Below, piece by piece: positions 49,505 to 57,532 of a stretch of DNA of 64,000 nt. Where the stretch lies: positions 1-64,000 of IMG/VR virus record IMGVR_UViG_3300033149_006574, one strand, 5' to 3'. Below the pieces are notes generated by a model that had not been told where the DNA came from, ran no database searches, and saw nothing but the letters and a program-made list of their open reading frames with translations. This DNA is from a virus. Every line of letters begins with the position of its first letter. Within the stretch, counting starts at the first letter, position 1. Position numbers and translations under genes: made by a program.

Positions 49505-49726
49505 ATGAATGATGTTAAATCCTTAAAAGAAAGTTTAAGAATGATTGAATTTTTATGTTACCTTTCCGCAGACCCAGCAAATGATACAAGCGAGCAAAAA
49601 CAAAAACTCATAGATACAATTTATGAAATAGCGCATTTACATTCTGGCTGTAAAAACAAGCATATAGAGTGGAGAAAGAATAGACAAAAACTAAAAAAAG
49701 AATTCAAAAAATGTGGATGGATTTGA
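49505..49726 (+). CDS. Hypothetical helical protein
   Basis: A 73-residue helical protein, seven bases after the previous stop. Basic C-terminus. No family recognised. Confidence 0.45.
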   Translation: MNDVKSLKESLRMIEFLCYLSADPANDTSEQKQKLIDTIYEIAHLHSGCKNKHIEWRKNRQKLKKEFKKCGWI

Positions 49727-49779
49727 GAAACAAGAGGTTCGCAAAACTCAACGGGATAAAACATTGGAAATGGGCTTAA

Positions 49780-50067
49780 ATGATGGACTACCCAATAATG
49801 GAACAATTAAATAAAATAGAAAAGTGGCCTATTAATTCCACAGATGACATAAAAAATTTAATTGATTATATAAGGCGACTATGGTGGTATTCAGAGACAG
49901 GTTTTGTTCTGAAAGGAAAACAGGTCTTACGATTAGAATTACATACATATGGCTGGAGCGGTAATGAAGATATAATAAGAGCATTAAGAAAAAATGATTT
50001 TTGGCTACTTTTCTGGGAAAAAAGCACAAGGGGCGGACATTATTGGTTTAAGATACCTTTATTTTGA
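49780..50067 (+). CDS. Hypothetical protein
   Basis: A 95-residue protein. The second half reads LELHTYGWSGNEDIIRAL and GHYWFKI, resembling a small domain common in phages with a H-T-x-G-W-S-G-N-E pattern. The start could be 49780 or 49783. Function unknown. Confidence 0.55.
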   Translation: MMDYPIMEQLNKIEKWPINSTDDIKNLIDYIRRLWWYSETGFVLKGKQVLRLELHTYGWSGNEDIIRALRKNDFWLLFWEKSTRGGHYWFKIPLF

Positions 50068-50080
50068 TTGGAGGTGGGAA

Positions 50081-50731
50081 ATGGAATATCCAAAAATCCA
50101 AACAATTTTCAAAAGAGATATGACCAAGAATGGCAAGATAATGGTTGACCATTATTCTATGCCAGAATTTGAATATCTGAAGGATAACAAATGGATATTT
50201 ACAGAGAAAGTAGATGGGACGAATATCAGGATAGAATGGAATGGCGAAATTGTAACAATAAAAGGAAAAACCGATAGAGCGTTAATACCAACCTTCCTTT
50301 TTATTCGCCTTCAAGAATTATTTGTTGAAAAAGATAGAACAAATATATTTAGAGAAGTATTTAGACCAAAAGATGATACAGAAAAAATAGATGTGTGTTT
50401 ATATGGTGAAGGATATGGCGCACGAATTCAAAAAGGCGGTGGAAATTATAAACCCGATGGGGTAGATTTTGTTTTAATAGACGTCAGAATTGGTTATTGG
50501 TGGCTTAAACGTGAAGATGTAGAAGATATTGCGAATAAGTTTGGAATAGAAGTTGTCCCAATAGTAGGAGAAGGAACATTGCAAGATATGGTAGAGAAGG
50601 TAAAAAATGGATTTAATTCTAAATGGGGCAATTTTTTGGCAGAAGGCATTGTAGCCAGACCAGAAATAGAATTAAAAGACAGAAAAGGCAGAAGGATAAT
50701 TACAAAACTGAAATATAAGGATTTCAAATGA
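50081..50731 (+). CDS. RNA ligase (Rnl2-like nucleotidyltransferase)
   Basis: A 216-residue ligase from the ATG at 50081 (GGAGGTGGGAA upstream). Motif I is E42-K43-V-D-G (TEKVDGTNIR), motif III LYGEGYGARIQKGGG, IIIa FVLIDVRI, IV AEGIVARP and V ITKLKYKDF. This is the Rnl2-type RNA ligase set; the small size leaves no large C-terminal domain. It seals RNA nicks, for example after a host tRNA-cutting defence. The HAD phosphatase at 41406 could supply end repair. Confidence 0.82.
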   Translation: MEYPKIQTIFKRDMTKNGKIMVDHYSMPEFEYLKDNKWIFTEKVDGTNIRIEWNGEIVTIKGKTDRALIPTFLFIRLQELFVEKDRTNIFREVFRPKDDTEKIDVCLYGEGYGARIQKGGGNYKPDGVDFVLIDVRIGYWWLKREDVEDIANKFGIEVVPIVGEGTLQDMVEKVKNGFNSKWGNFLAEGIVARPEIELKDRKGRRIITKLKYKDFK

Positions 50732-51075
50732 TGAAAACCACTCGCCAAAAAGGTAATTATTATCGCCTGAAGACCAAGCACTGGCTTGAAGCGCACGGGT
50801 GGACGGTGCAGGTCAGCGAGCGAAAAAAGATAAACTACTTCAGGGATAGGAAAACGGGAGAGTTGAAGCAGTTTTATGCACCGATAGATTTATTCGGTGC
50901 TGACCTTGTGGCAATGAACGGGCAGAACATCGTTTTTGTGCAGGTTAAGGCAGGAAAGAAAAATATCGCACAGGCACGGGCGGAGTTCTTATCATATCCG
51001 TTCCCAAAATGCGTCTGGCGATGGATTGTAAGTTGGAAGCCCAAAGCAAGAGAGCCAGAGGTAGAGGAAATCTAA
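50728..51075 (+). CDS. PD-(D/E)XK nuclease, resolvase-like
   Basis: A 115-residue protein: LKTKHWLEAHGW at the start, APIDLFGADLVAMNG (Asp motif) and IVFVQVKAG (the x-V-K end of the core). It resembles small Hjc/VRR-type endonucleases. With the RuvB-like protein at 32231 it could process Holliday junctions; this is inference. It is coupled to the RNA ligase gene (ATGA). Confidence 0.65.
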   Translation: MMKTTRQKGNYYRLKTKHWLEAHGWTVQVSERKKINYFRDRKTGELKQFYAPIDLFGADLVAMNGQNIVFVQVKAGKKNIAQARAEFLSYPFPKCVWRWIVSWKPKAREPEVEEI

Positions 51076-51113
51076 ATACTAATTAAATACTAATATCTAC
51101 TAAATTAGTATTT
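51073..51113. repeat. Tandem and inverted 11-base repeat, operator-like
   Basis: TAAATACTAAT occurs twice in tandem (51073-51083, 51084-51094). The second copy forms a 10-bp stem with ATTAGTATTT (51104-51113). It lies in the 85-base gap before the next gene and overlaps the previous stop. Confidence 0.6.
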
Positions 51114-51159
51114 AGCAAGGAAATGAAAAAGAAGGGACATTTTGAAAAGGGGGTAAAAA

Positions 51160-51474
51160 ATGAGATTAGAAGGAGAGAAGGAACGGATTCATCTCTATGA
51201 TAAAGCGGAAGATGCAGTTTTGAAGCTATCAGATGGAAATCCTGGTGCATTAATAGTTCTAATAGACTTACTAAAACAACCATCAGGCTTATTGAGAATA
51301 TTAAGATTAGATGCTTTTGGTATATATGGACAATGGATATGGATAGCGTATAAAGATATTTGCAAAGGAAATATAGATCTTTTAATAGAAAAATTGATTA
51401 AGAATGGAGATGAACTGATAAAAGAAATTAAGGAAACGCAAGATTGGAAATACTATCATTCTACAACAGGGTGA
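51160..51474 (+). CDS. Conserved hypothetical protein
   Basis: A 104-residue helical protein reading KLSDGNPGALIVLIDLLKQ, then LDAFGIYGQWIWIAYKDICKGN. The pattern of G-N-P-G-A and G-I-Y-G-x-x-I recurs in phage proteins of unknown role. AAAAGGGGG precedes the ATG. Confidence 0.6.
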   Translation: MRLEGEKERIHLYDKAEDAVLKLSDGNPGALIVLIDLLKQPSGLLRILRLDAFGIYGQWIWIAYKDICKGNIDLLIEKLIKNGDELIKEIKETQDWKYYHSTTG

Positions 51475-51480
51475 TAAAAA

Positions 51481-52230
51481 ATGATTAAACCATATTACGA
51501 AGACGGAAATTCAGGGATTACGATATATAATAATGATTGTTCTGATATATTACCACAAATAGAAGAAAATAGTATTGATTTGGTTCTAACTGATCCGCCT
51601 TACGAGTTAGATTGGCGACAGAGTATAAATTTCAAAAATAGAAAATCAATGTTTCATCATAGAGAGGAAACACAAAAATGGGATAAGGACATAAGAACAA
51701 TATATAAGATAATCTTTAAAGAATTTGATCGGATAGTAAAATATACAGGTTCAGTAATTATGTTTGTGCGTTCTGAATATATTTCTTGGGCAATAGAAGA
51801 AGCAAAGAAAAATAATTTTGATAATAAAGCAACAATTGTTTGGCATAAAAAAAATCCGGTAATACAAGTGAGAAAAAAGAACTATTTATCTTCTATCGAA
51901 ACTATCTTATGGGTTGCCAGATGGGCAGAAAAATGCCCTTTTACTTTTAATTTTAAAACTCAAAATGAAATGCATAATTTTATTGAAATACCATTATGTG
52001 GAGGTAACGAACGAACGTGCCATCCAACACAAAAACCCTTAAAATTGATTAAACATTTATTGGAAATACATAGTAATGAAAATGATTTAATTCTTGACCC
52101 CTTTCTCGGTTCTGGCACAACCGCTGTTGCTTGCAAGCAATTAGGACGTAGATGTATCGGGATAGAGGTGTCAGGAAAGTATTGTGACATAGCAACTAAA
52201 CGTCTTTCACAAGAGTATTTGAAATTATGA
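51481..52230 (+). CDS. DNA methyltransferase (DPPY type)
   Basis: A 249-residue beta-class enzyme with LTDPPYELDW near residue 36, HPTQKPLKLI near residue 180 and DPFLGSGTT near residue 203. The HPTQKP segment is typical of N6-adenine or N4-cytosine enzymes of this class. It overlaps the next methyltransferase gene by four bases. Confidence 0.88.
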   Translation: MIKPYYEDGNSGITIYNNDCSDILPQIEENSIDLVLTDPPYELDWRQSINFKNRKSMFHHREETQKWDKDIRTIYKIIFKEFDRIVKYTGSVIMFVRSEYISWAIEEAKKNNFDNKATIVWHKKNPVIQVRKKNYLSSIETILWVARWAEKCPFTFNFKTQNEMHNFIEIPLCGGNERTCHPTQKPLKLIKHLLEIHSNENDLILDPFLGSGTTAVACKQLGRRCIGIEVSGKYCDIATKRLSQEYLKL

Positions 52231-52817
52231 AAAAATATCAAATAATTTATTGTGATCCTCCATGGGAATTCAAAGGAAACTATGGGAAAATAGGAAATAG
52301 CAAATTAAGCGGTTATGGGGCAGAATTAAGATATCCTTTAATGAAAGATAAAGATATTCTTGAATTACCAATTCAAAGAATTATTGATAATGATTGTGCT
52401 TTATTTTTATGGGTAGTTAATTCAAAACTTGATTTCGGAATTGAAGTATTAAAAAAATGGGGATTTCAATATAAACAAATTGCATTTTGTTGGATAAAAA
52501 CCTCGCAGAAAGGAATCCCAAATTGTAGATTAGGTTATTGGACATTAGGGGGAGCGGAATTATGTCTTTTGGGGATTAGAGGACATATGGGCAATAAAAG
52601 AAAAGTCAAAAACATTAGACAAGTTTTATTATATCCAAGGATTGGACATTCTAAAAAGCCACCTCAGATAAGAAAAAATATAGAATTATTATTTGGAGAT
52701 TTGCCCCGTATAGAATTATTTGCCAATGAAAGGGTAGAAGGATGGGATACAATAGGATATGGGATAGATGGGAAAGATATTAAACAAAGCCTTGAAGAGT
52801 TGGATGGTAAATCATGA
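52227..52817 (+). CDS. MT-A70-family adenine methyltransferase, second copy
   Basis: A 196-residue enzyme with IYCDPPWEF at residues 7-15 and the family end RIELFANERVEGWDTIG. It is related to the 44664-45218 enzyme but diverged. It is coupled on both sides by 4-base overlaps. Confidence 0.87.
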   Translation: MKKYQIIYCDPPWEFKGNYGKIGNSKLSGYGAELRYPLMKDKDILELPIQRIIDNDCALFLWVVNSKLDFGIEVLKKWGFQYKQIAFCWIKTSQKGIPNCRLGYWTLGGAELCLLGIRGHMGNKRKVKNIRQVLLYPRIGHSKKPPQIRKNIELLFGDLPRIELFANERVEGWDTIGYGIDGKDIKQSLEELDGKS

Positions 52818-53140
52818 GCAAAGAAATTACAGATATTGATTTTAAAAAGGAAGTTATAGATTCCGATAAAATTATATTAATAGATTTCTGGGCTCCTTGG
52901 TGCGTTCCATGCTTGCAACAAAAATCAATTCTTGAGAAACTTGAAAAAGAATATAAGGGAAAAATAAGATTTTTAAATATTAATATTGATAAGAATCAGG
53001 TATTTGCCAGTAGGTATTTAATAATGAACATCCCTAATTGCCTAATATTTAAGGACGGAAAACCAATTGAACAAATTGTAGGGCTTGTTTCTACGAATAA
53101 ATTAAGAGAAGCCCTTGATAGGATATTAATGGAGGGATAA
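52814..53140 (+). CDS. Thioredoxin
   Basis: A 108-residue thioredoxin with active site W29-C-V-P-C33 instead of the usual WCGPC, and a following cis-Pro segment (MNIPNCLIFKDGK). Phage thioredoxins can serve as reductants or polymerase clamps (as with T7 and host thioredoxin). No polymerase gene is visible, so the role here is open. Confidence 0.88.
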   Translation: MSKEITDIDFKKEVIDSDKIILIDFWAPWCVPCLQQKSILEKLEKEYKGKIRFLNINIDKNQVFASRYLIMNIPNCLIFKDGKPIEQIVGLVSTNKLREALDRILMEG

Positions 53141-53141
53141 A

Positions 53142-54635
53142 ATGAAAAAGCTCTTTAATGCTGAACAGGAATCATGGGTCTTACAAGAAATAGAAAAACA
53201 TTCATTTTTTGAGGATATTCTAAAGGGATTGGAAGATACTTGGAAATTAAAGGTAACTCCAACACAGTTCCGTAATTGGTGCGGGAACAAAAGAATAAAT
53301 TATCCTCCACATAAGAATGCCCCTGGTTATTCACCAGAGGAAATAGCATGGTTAAGGAAAAAGGCAGAGGAATATCAACCATATCCTATAAAGATGTGGG
53401 AAGTATTACAAGAATTTAATAAGAAATTTAGTCAACGCTCAAGGGCAGGATTACTTTCTAAATTAGAAGATTTGGGATATACTAATTTTGCATGGACTGA
53501 AAGCGGATATGAAAGAAAAGCAAAAAAAATGGGTTTGGTTGAAAAACAAGAGATGCCCCTCTCCTTTGAAATACTAGAGGCAAAATATCTAAGGGCATTA
53601 AATCTCCAAAAAAAGAAAAATAGGGAGCTTATAAGAAGAATAGCAGAACAAGAGACAATAAAAGAAGCAATAATTTCTCATATAGAGGCTTTACCACCAG
53701 CGCCGATTCCAACATTTCATCTTGAGGCAACAAAAAAATCTCATTTTCTACCAGTTGCATTACTTGGAGATTTACATGCAGGACAGATTGTAGTAAAGGA
53801 AGAAGTTGCGGGATTTGGTGAATATAATTGGTCAGTATTTGTAGCAAGATTTGAACATTGGGTAAATATGTTAATTCGTTTATGTATGGGAGATTTAAAA
53901 GAAAATTATGAAATGAATGAACTAGGAATATTAATGCTCGGAGATTTCGTTAGCGGTGAAATTCATGATGAATTAAAAGCTTCACAAAATATGGGTATGA
54001 TAGAGCAAGTAGTTATGACTGCTTTCGTATTAGCACAGGGACTAAGAGAATTAGCTCATTGGTTTGAAAGAATTGATATTGGTTGTGTTGTTGGAAATCA
54101 TGGAAGAATAACGCAAAAGCCAACATTCTCAAGAAATTGGCAAAGTTATGACTGGCTTGTTTATTTTATCGCAATGATAATGCTTAAAGAGCAGAAAAAT
54201 ATAATATGGAAATTACCAATGTCTTTCTTTGATCTAAAGGAATTTAATGGGCAACATTTTTGTTACATGCACGGGGACAACATACGAATGTATCAACAGA
54301 TCCCCCACTATTCGATAGAGCGAGCAATTGGTCGTATCACACAACTTTTAAATTCCAGGCGCCAATTTGCTGACTATTTCATATTTGGACATTTTCATAA
54401 TTCAGCTGATATTCAACAATGTACGGGCAGAAGGATAATAAATGGTGGCTTTGCAGGAGCAGATCCGTTCTCTTTAAAGGCAATGCTTGTTAGTGCGGAT
54501 CCGGAGCAATTAGTTTTAGGGGTTCATAGAGAAAAGGGTATTCCCTGGGAACGTAGAATAATGCTTAAATATGCTAAGCCTAAACCAGAAAAATATATCT
54601 ATCAAGTTCCTGAAATGGAAAACGCAGTTCTGTAA
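53142..54635 (+). CDS. Calcineurin-like metallophosphoesterase with N-terminal DNA-binding-like region
   Basis: A 497-residue protein. Residues 1-120 are helical with repeated W/F patterns like SANT/HTH folds. The phosphoesterase core (from ~200) has GDLHAG (D210/H212), LGDFVSG (D268), VVGNHGR (N319/H320), YMHGDN and FGHFHN, the complete metal set. It is probably a nuclease or phosphatase acting on DNA or nucleotides, as SbcD-like phage proteins are. Confidence 0.8.
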   Translation: MKKLFNAEQESWVLQEIEKHSFFEDILKGLEDTWKLKVTPTQFRNWCGNKRINYPPHKNAPGYSPEEIAWLRKKAEEYQPYPIKMWEVLQEFNKKFSQRSRAGLLSKLEDLGYTNFAWTESGYERKAKKMGLVEKQEMPLSFEILEAKYLRALNLQKKKNRELIRRIAEQETIKEAIISHIEALPPAPIPTFHLEATKKSHFLPVALLGDLHAGQIVVKEEVAGFGEYNWSVFVARFEHWVNMLIRLCMGDLKENYEMNELGILMLGDFVSGEIHDELKASQNMGMIEQVVMTAFVLAQGLRELAHWFERIDIGCVVGNHGRITQKPTFSRNWQSYDWLVYFIAMIMLKEQKNIIWKLPMSFFDLKEFNGQHFCYMHGDNIRMYQQIPHYSIERAIGRITQLLNSRRQFADYFIFGHFHNSADIQQCTGRRIINGGFAGADPFSLKAMLVSADPEQLVLGVHREKGIPWERRIMLKYAKPKPEKYIYQVPEMENAVL

Positions 54636-54656
54636 AAAGGAAAAGGAGAGAGCAAA

Positions 54657-55010
54657 ATGGAGAAAATTAGATACGCTTCAGGAATTAGATTAAAATTAAC
54701 TCACCCACGCTTGCCAGAAGAAGAGCCAAATCATAAAAAAAGAGTGGAAATTCCATTAACTCAGAGGGATTGGTACGAAATATATTGTGGCAATTGTATG
54801 CATAATGGTGGACCAAAATTTATAGAGCAAAATCCAGATTGGTTTCTTTGTCCTGCAATATGGCGAGTATCCAGGCCACCCTGTCTTAAAAAAATAAGAG
54901 ATATGATACCACCAGAATTAGAAGAAAGAGCTAAGGAATGGTTAAGAGAAGCAAAAAAAGAGATTACACGTAAAAAACCTCCAGATGGCGAAGAGAAGAT
55001 ATCCTCGTAA
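54657..55010 (+). CDS. Hypothetical protein with Cys cluster
   Basis: A 117-residue protein. CGNCMHNGGP, CPAIW and PPCLKK give four Cys that could bind a metal. Helical basic end. AAGGAGAGAGC precedes the ATG. Confidence 0.55.
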   Translation: MEKIRYASGIRLKLTHPRLPEEEPNHKKRVEIPLTQRDWYEIYCGNCMHNGGPKFIEQNPDWFLCPAIWRVSRPPCLKKIRDMIPPELEERAKEWLREAKKEITRKKPPDGEEKISS

Positions 55011-55284
55011 ATTAAAACTAATTTTTTTTGATCCCCAAATTCTTGATAAATTTTGGGCGTATCAACCAAAAGAACCGTTAACCAAAGAACGATATCTTCT
55101 TTACAAAAAATTAAATAAAGGAATTAAAAAACTAACCCATAGGCAAAGGAGCTGTCTTAAATTAAGATTCTGGAAACAATATTCAACAACAAAAATAGCA
55201 AATAAATTAAAAATTAGTCGTAGAACCGTTAGAGTGCATATCGAAAGGGCAATAAATAAATTAAGAAAATTTTTAGTCATTTAA
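54985..55284 (+). CDS. Sigma-70 region 4-like HTH protein
   Basis: A 99-residue protein. The C-terminal ~55 residues read LTHRQRSCLKLRFWKQYSTT, then IANKLKISRRTVRVHIERAI and LRKF, the region 4/LuxR helix-turn-helix. Phage proteins of this kind steer late transcription or help packaging. It overlaps the previous gene by 26 bases. Confidence 0.7.
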   Translation: MAKRRYPRKLKLIFFDPQILDKFWAYQPKEPLTKERYLLYKKLNKGIKKLTHRQRSCLKLRFWKQYSTTKIANKLKISRRTVRVHIERAINKLRKFLVI

Positions 55285-55285
55285 A

Positions 55286-55987
55286 ATGGAAAGAATTTGC
55301 ATTGGCTCCATTATTAGGGATAGAGAATGGATTCTACCCGCCTTTTTCAATCATATATTAAACATAGAATATCCAAAGGAAAAAATAGATTTAATATTTC
55401 TCTTTAATGATATATCTGATAATTCACTAGATTGCGTTCCATTGGCTTCTTTGAGAGATTATCATTCATTAAATTTGTTTAACCTATATTTTGGTGCTCA
55501 ACCAGATCGAAGGGATGGAAAAAGAAGACAAAGATTCAAGCATTTCGCATTCTTGAGAAATACTTTAAAAGATTATTTCCTTTTACTTACTAAAGCTAAA
55601 TATCTCCTCAGTATAGATAGCGATATATTAGTTTATCCCAAAGCGCTAGAAATATTATTATCACAACAAAAAGATATTATCTCGGCATTAATCACTAATG
55701 ATTATGGAAGGGGAAAATATACAAATGCATTAATGCAAATAGATATTGGAAAGTATAAACATTTAGATTTTGAACAACCTATTTTGCAATGCATCCCTTG
55801 CGATGTAACCGGTGCCTGTTGTCTTATAAAAAGAGAAGTATTTGAAAAAGGTGTTCATTGGGACTATGATTCCTGGGGAGAGGATATTTATTTTTCTAAT
55901 CAAGCAAGGGAAATGGGATTTAATTTATTTACCATAAAAGGGATAGCAAGACATATCATGGGACCAGAAATGCTAGCCCAGAAGTGA
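55286..55987 (+). CDS. Glycosyltransferase (GT-A fold)
   Basis: A 233-residue protein. It opens IGSIIRDREWILPAFFNHIL, has D111-S-D113 (the metal-binding DxD) and CDVTGACCLIKREVF, then WGEDIYFSNQAREMG, the acceptor-side E-D pattern. This is a family 2-like glycosyltransferase. It may modify phage DNA bases, cell surface or virion proteins. Its TGA stop falls inside the inverted repeat at 55984-56021. Confidence 0.75.
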   Translation: MERICIGSIIRDREWILPAFFNHILNIEYPKEKIDLIFLFNDISDNSLDCVPLASLRDYHSLNLFNLYFGAQPDRRDGKRRQRFKHFAFLRNTLKDYFLLLTKAKYLLSIDSDILVYPKALEILLSQQKDIISALITNDYGRGKYTNALMQIDIGKYKHLDFEQPILQCIPCDVTGACCLIKREVFEKGVHWDYDSWGEDIYFSNQAREMGFNLFTIKGIARHIMGPEMLAQK

Positions 55988-56021
55988 ACACCCCTCTACC
56001 TAACGGAAAGAGAGTGTTCAC
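55984..56021 (-). repeat. Solo copy of the TnpB right end in an inverted repeat between convergent genes
   Basis: On the minus strand, 56010-55984 matches the right end of the TnpB element (39950-39976) at 22 of 27 bases, including TTCCGT-AGGTAG and TGTTCAC. The stem differs by a paired change (C-G to T-A). GTGAACAC arms form a stem around it, and the TGA stops of both flanking genes lie in the arms. No tnpB is beside it. It may be a remnant, a solo guide-RNA scaffold or a bidirectional terminator. Confidence 0.6.
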
Positions 56022-56536
56022 GTAGGTTTCACTACTTGACGCCATCCCAAGTTATATCTGACATAATTTCTCAATGCGGCTGGGGTAGATTGGGCAGAAA
56101 TCCCCAAAAGTAATCCCTGCATTTGTAGTCCTGAAATTACTGCCTCTGAACAATAGTATGCCCAGGGCAATTGTTTGAAAAATTTACAGATTTTCGCAAA
56201 AACGCCAAGCCCATCATATATCGTTTTTCCATCCTGACCAACATACCACCACCCAAGAGCAATTACTTTCTGCTTTGGCAATGGTATCTCGTAGAACTCG
56301 TAAGTATCGTTTTTCCATCTGTCAGGATTATCCTGATGTGGCAGAAATTGCTCACTTCTCATTCTTGGCCAGCCCATTTCATACAACCTGCCAGCGAAAG
56401 GATATTTACAGGTATCGTTTATATCCTCTTCCTGTTCACCGAATATATCAAATGTATGAGACCAACCAGGAGAGAATAACCTTATCAGCCGAGATACCCA
56501 AGTATCAGATCGTGAGAAACCAATGTATGTTTTCAT
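56018..56536 (-). CDS. Papain-like (NlpC/P60 or YiiX-type) protein
   Basis: A 172-residue protein from the ATG at 56536 (AAGGAAG upstream; an earlier ATG at 56593 is less likely). FSRSDTWVSRLIRLFSPGWSHTFDIF holds the His region and YYCSEAVISGLQ the Cys. STPAALRNYV follows. This matches permuted papain-fold proteins of the YiiX/LRAT type, which act as amidases, peptidases or acyltransferases. It may aid lysis or modify envelope lipids. Confidence 0.6.
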   Translation of the reverse strand: MKTYIGFSRSDTWVSRLIRLFSPGWSHTFDIFGEQEEDINDTCKYPFAGRLYEMGWPRMRSEQFLPHQDNPDRWKNDTYEFYEIPLPKQKVIALGWWYVGQDGKTIYDGLGVFAKICKFFKQLPWAYYCSEAVISGLQMQGLLLGISAQSTPAALRNYVRYNLGWRQVVKPT

Positions 56537-56639
56537 TTTTTTTGACTTCCTTTTTGTCACTATTTTTGTCAAGAATTTATCCTTATTTTTCAATCAGATT
56601 CAAAGATTATCCACAAATTTTTGTCAATTATTTTGTCAA

Positions 56640-56789
56640 TTACCCTAGTCGCCCTGCACCCTTACCTTTTCCAGCGCCTCTGCCATAGCCAGATCCTCCA
56701 CTGCGACAGCCCCCTGTGTTCTGATTCCTATGTCCACCCCCACTTCTACCCCGGCCTTTTCCGCTTCCATTTTTTGCACCGTAAGCCAT
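56640..56789 (-). CDS. Glycine-rich basic small protein
   Basis: A 49-residue protein with AAAGGAGG before its ATG at 56789. More than a third is Gly, with Arg/Lys repeats (GKGRGRSGGG, RGAGKGKGAG). Similar Gly-rich peptides are found near phage lysis or tail genes; role unknown. The other minus-strand frame here is a shadow. Confidence 0.6.
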   Translation of the reverse strand: MAYGAKNGSGKGRGRSGGGHRNQNTGGCRSGGSGYGRGAGKGKGAGRLG

Positions 56790-56896
56790 TTTAACCTCCT
56801 TTTTTCAAAGAGCGGGGGGTCTTTTACCGTCAAAAATCTCTCAACAGCCCGTCCGTATCAGTTAGAGATTTTGAGAGCAAAAGGGATTAACTTTAA

Positions 56897-57088
56897 TTAT
56901 TTCCCCGCTCCCTTATCTTCTTCAATCTTTTTCTTTGTTCTTAGCCCTGCGTAACCAAGAACAAGCCCAATAAGCTCTACGCATTCAACATTCGTAAGCC
57001 CAAGATTGAGCTTTTTGTTTAAGATGATTAACAGTAGTGCAAGCCCAACAAGCAAAAATTCCGATGTTTTAAAACCAGATTTTTTCAT
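56897..57088 (-). CDS. Small membrane protein, holin-like
   Basis: A 63-residue protein with spans near residues 9-26 (EFLLVGLALLLIILNKKL) and 36-50, and a charged C-terminus. Size, topology and position beside other lysis-region genes fit a holin. It overlaps the next gene by four bases. Confidence 0.5.
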   Translation of the reverse strand: MKKSGFKTSEFLLVGLALLLIILNKKLNLGLTNVECVELIGLVLGYAGLRTKKKIEEDKGAGK

Positions 57089-57240
57089 TGAAAACCTCCC
57101 AGTTTTTTCAAATCATATTCAAAATCAGAAAATGCCCTTTGAATGGCTTTTCTGACCTTGCCAGACGCAAAATATTGCGATTCAAGCCCCCTAAAATTCT
57201 TTTTAGGTATATTATCCTGTCTGGGAATTTTTATCCACAT
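57085..57240 (-). CDS. Small basic hypothetical protein
   Basis: A 51-residue protein from the ATG at 57240, inside the end of the zinc-ribbon gene. No family recognised. A longer frame from 57300 exists but lacks a ribosome site. Confidence 0.4.
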   Translation of the reverse strand: MWIKIPRQDNIPKKNFRGLESQYFASGKVRKAIQRAFSDFEYDLKKLGGFQ

Positions 57241-57430
57241 ATAATAATCCACAATAAGGGCAAAAAGCCTGTTCAAGGTCGCCATAAAAAACACAGCCAC
57301 AGAAAGGACAGGTATATCTCACTAAATAATCCCTTCTATATTCTCCCGTCCTATCATCGTGATATGTTTCTCTTACAAATCCAATCATTTTTAATGTTGG
57401 GGCTGACGGATTTACGACCTGCCTAAACAT
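57212..57430 (-). CDS. Zinc-ribbon protein
   Basis: A 72-residue protein with CPFCGC and CPYCGL, a zinc ribbon, preceded by a charged beta region. It overlaps the following small gene. Function unknown. Confidence 0.6.
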   Translation of the reverse strand: MFRQVVNPSAPTLKMIGFVRETYHDDRTGEYRRDYLVRYTCPFCGCVFYGDLEQAFCPYCGLLYVDKNSQTG

Positions 57431-57532
57431 AAATCCGCTACTTTATCATTGCTCTTGGTCACCAAAAGAGCAACCTCTCGGCAAGAAGTCCCCAGTTTCC
57501 TGCCGCACCCCGCTTACAGGCCAAACAGGGTG

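Noticed and set aside
56645-56833. 62-codon minus-strand frame overlapping the Gly-rich gene
   Set aside because: The alternative frame (56640-56789) has a strong AAAGGAGG site and a coherent Gly-rich composition, so this frame is a shadow.
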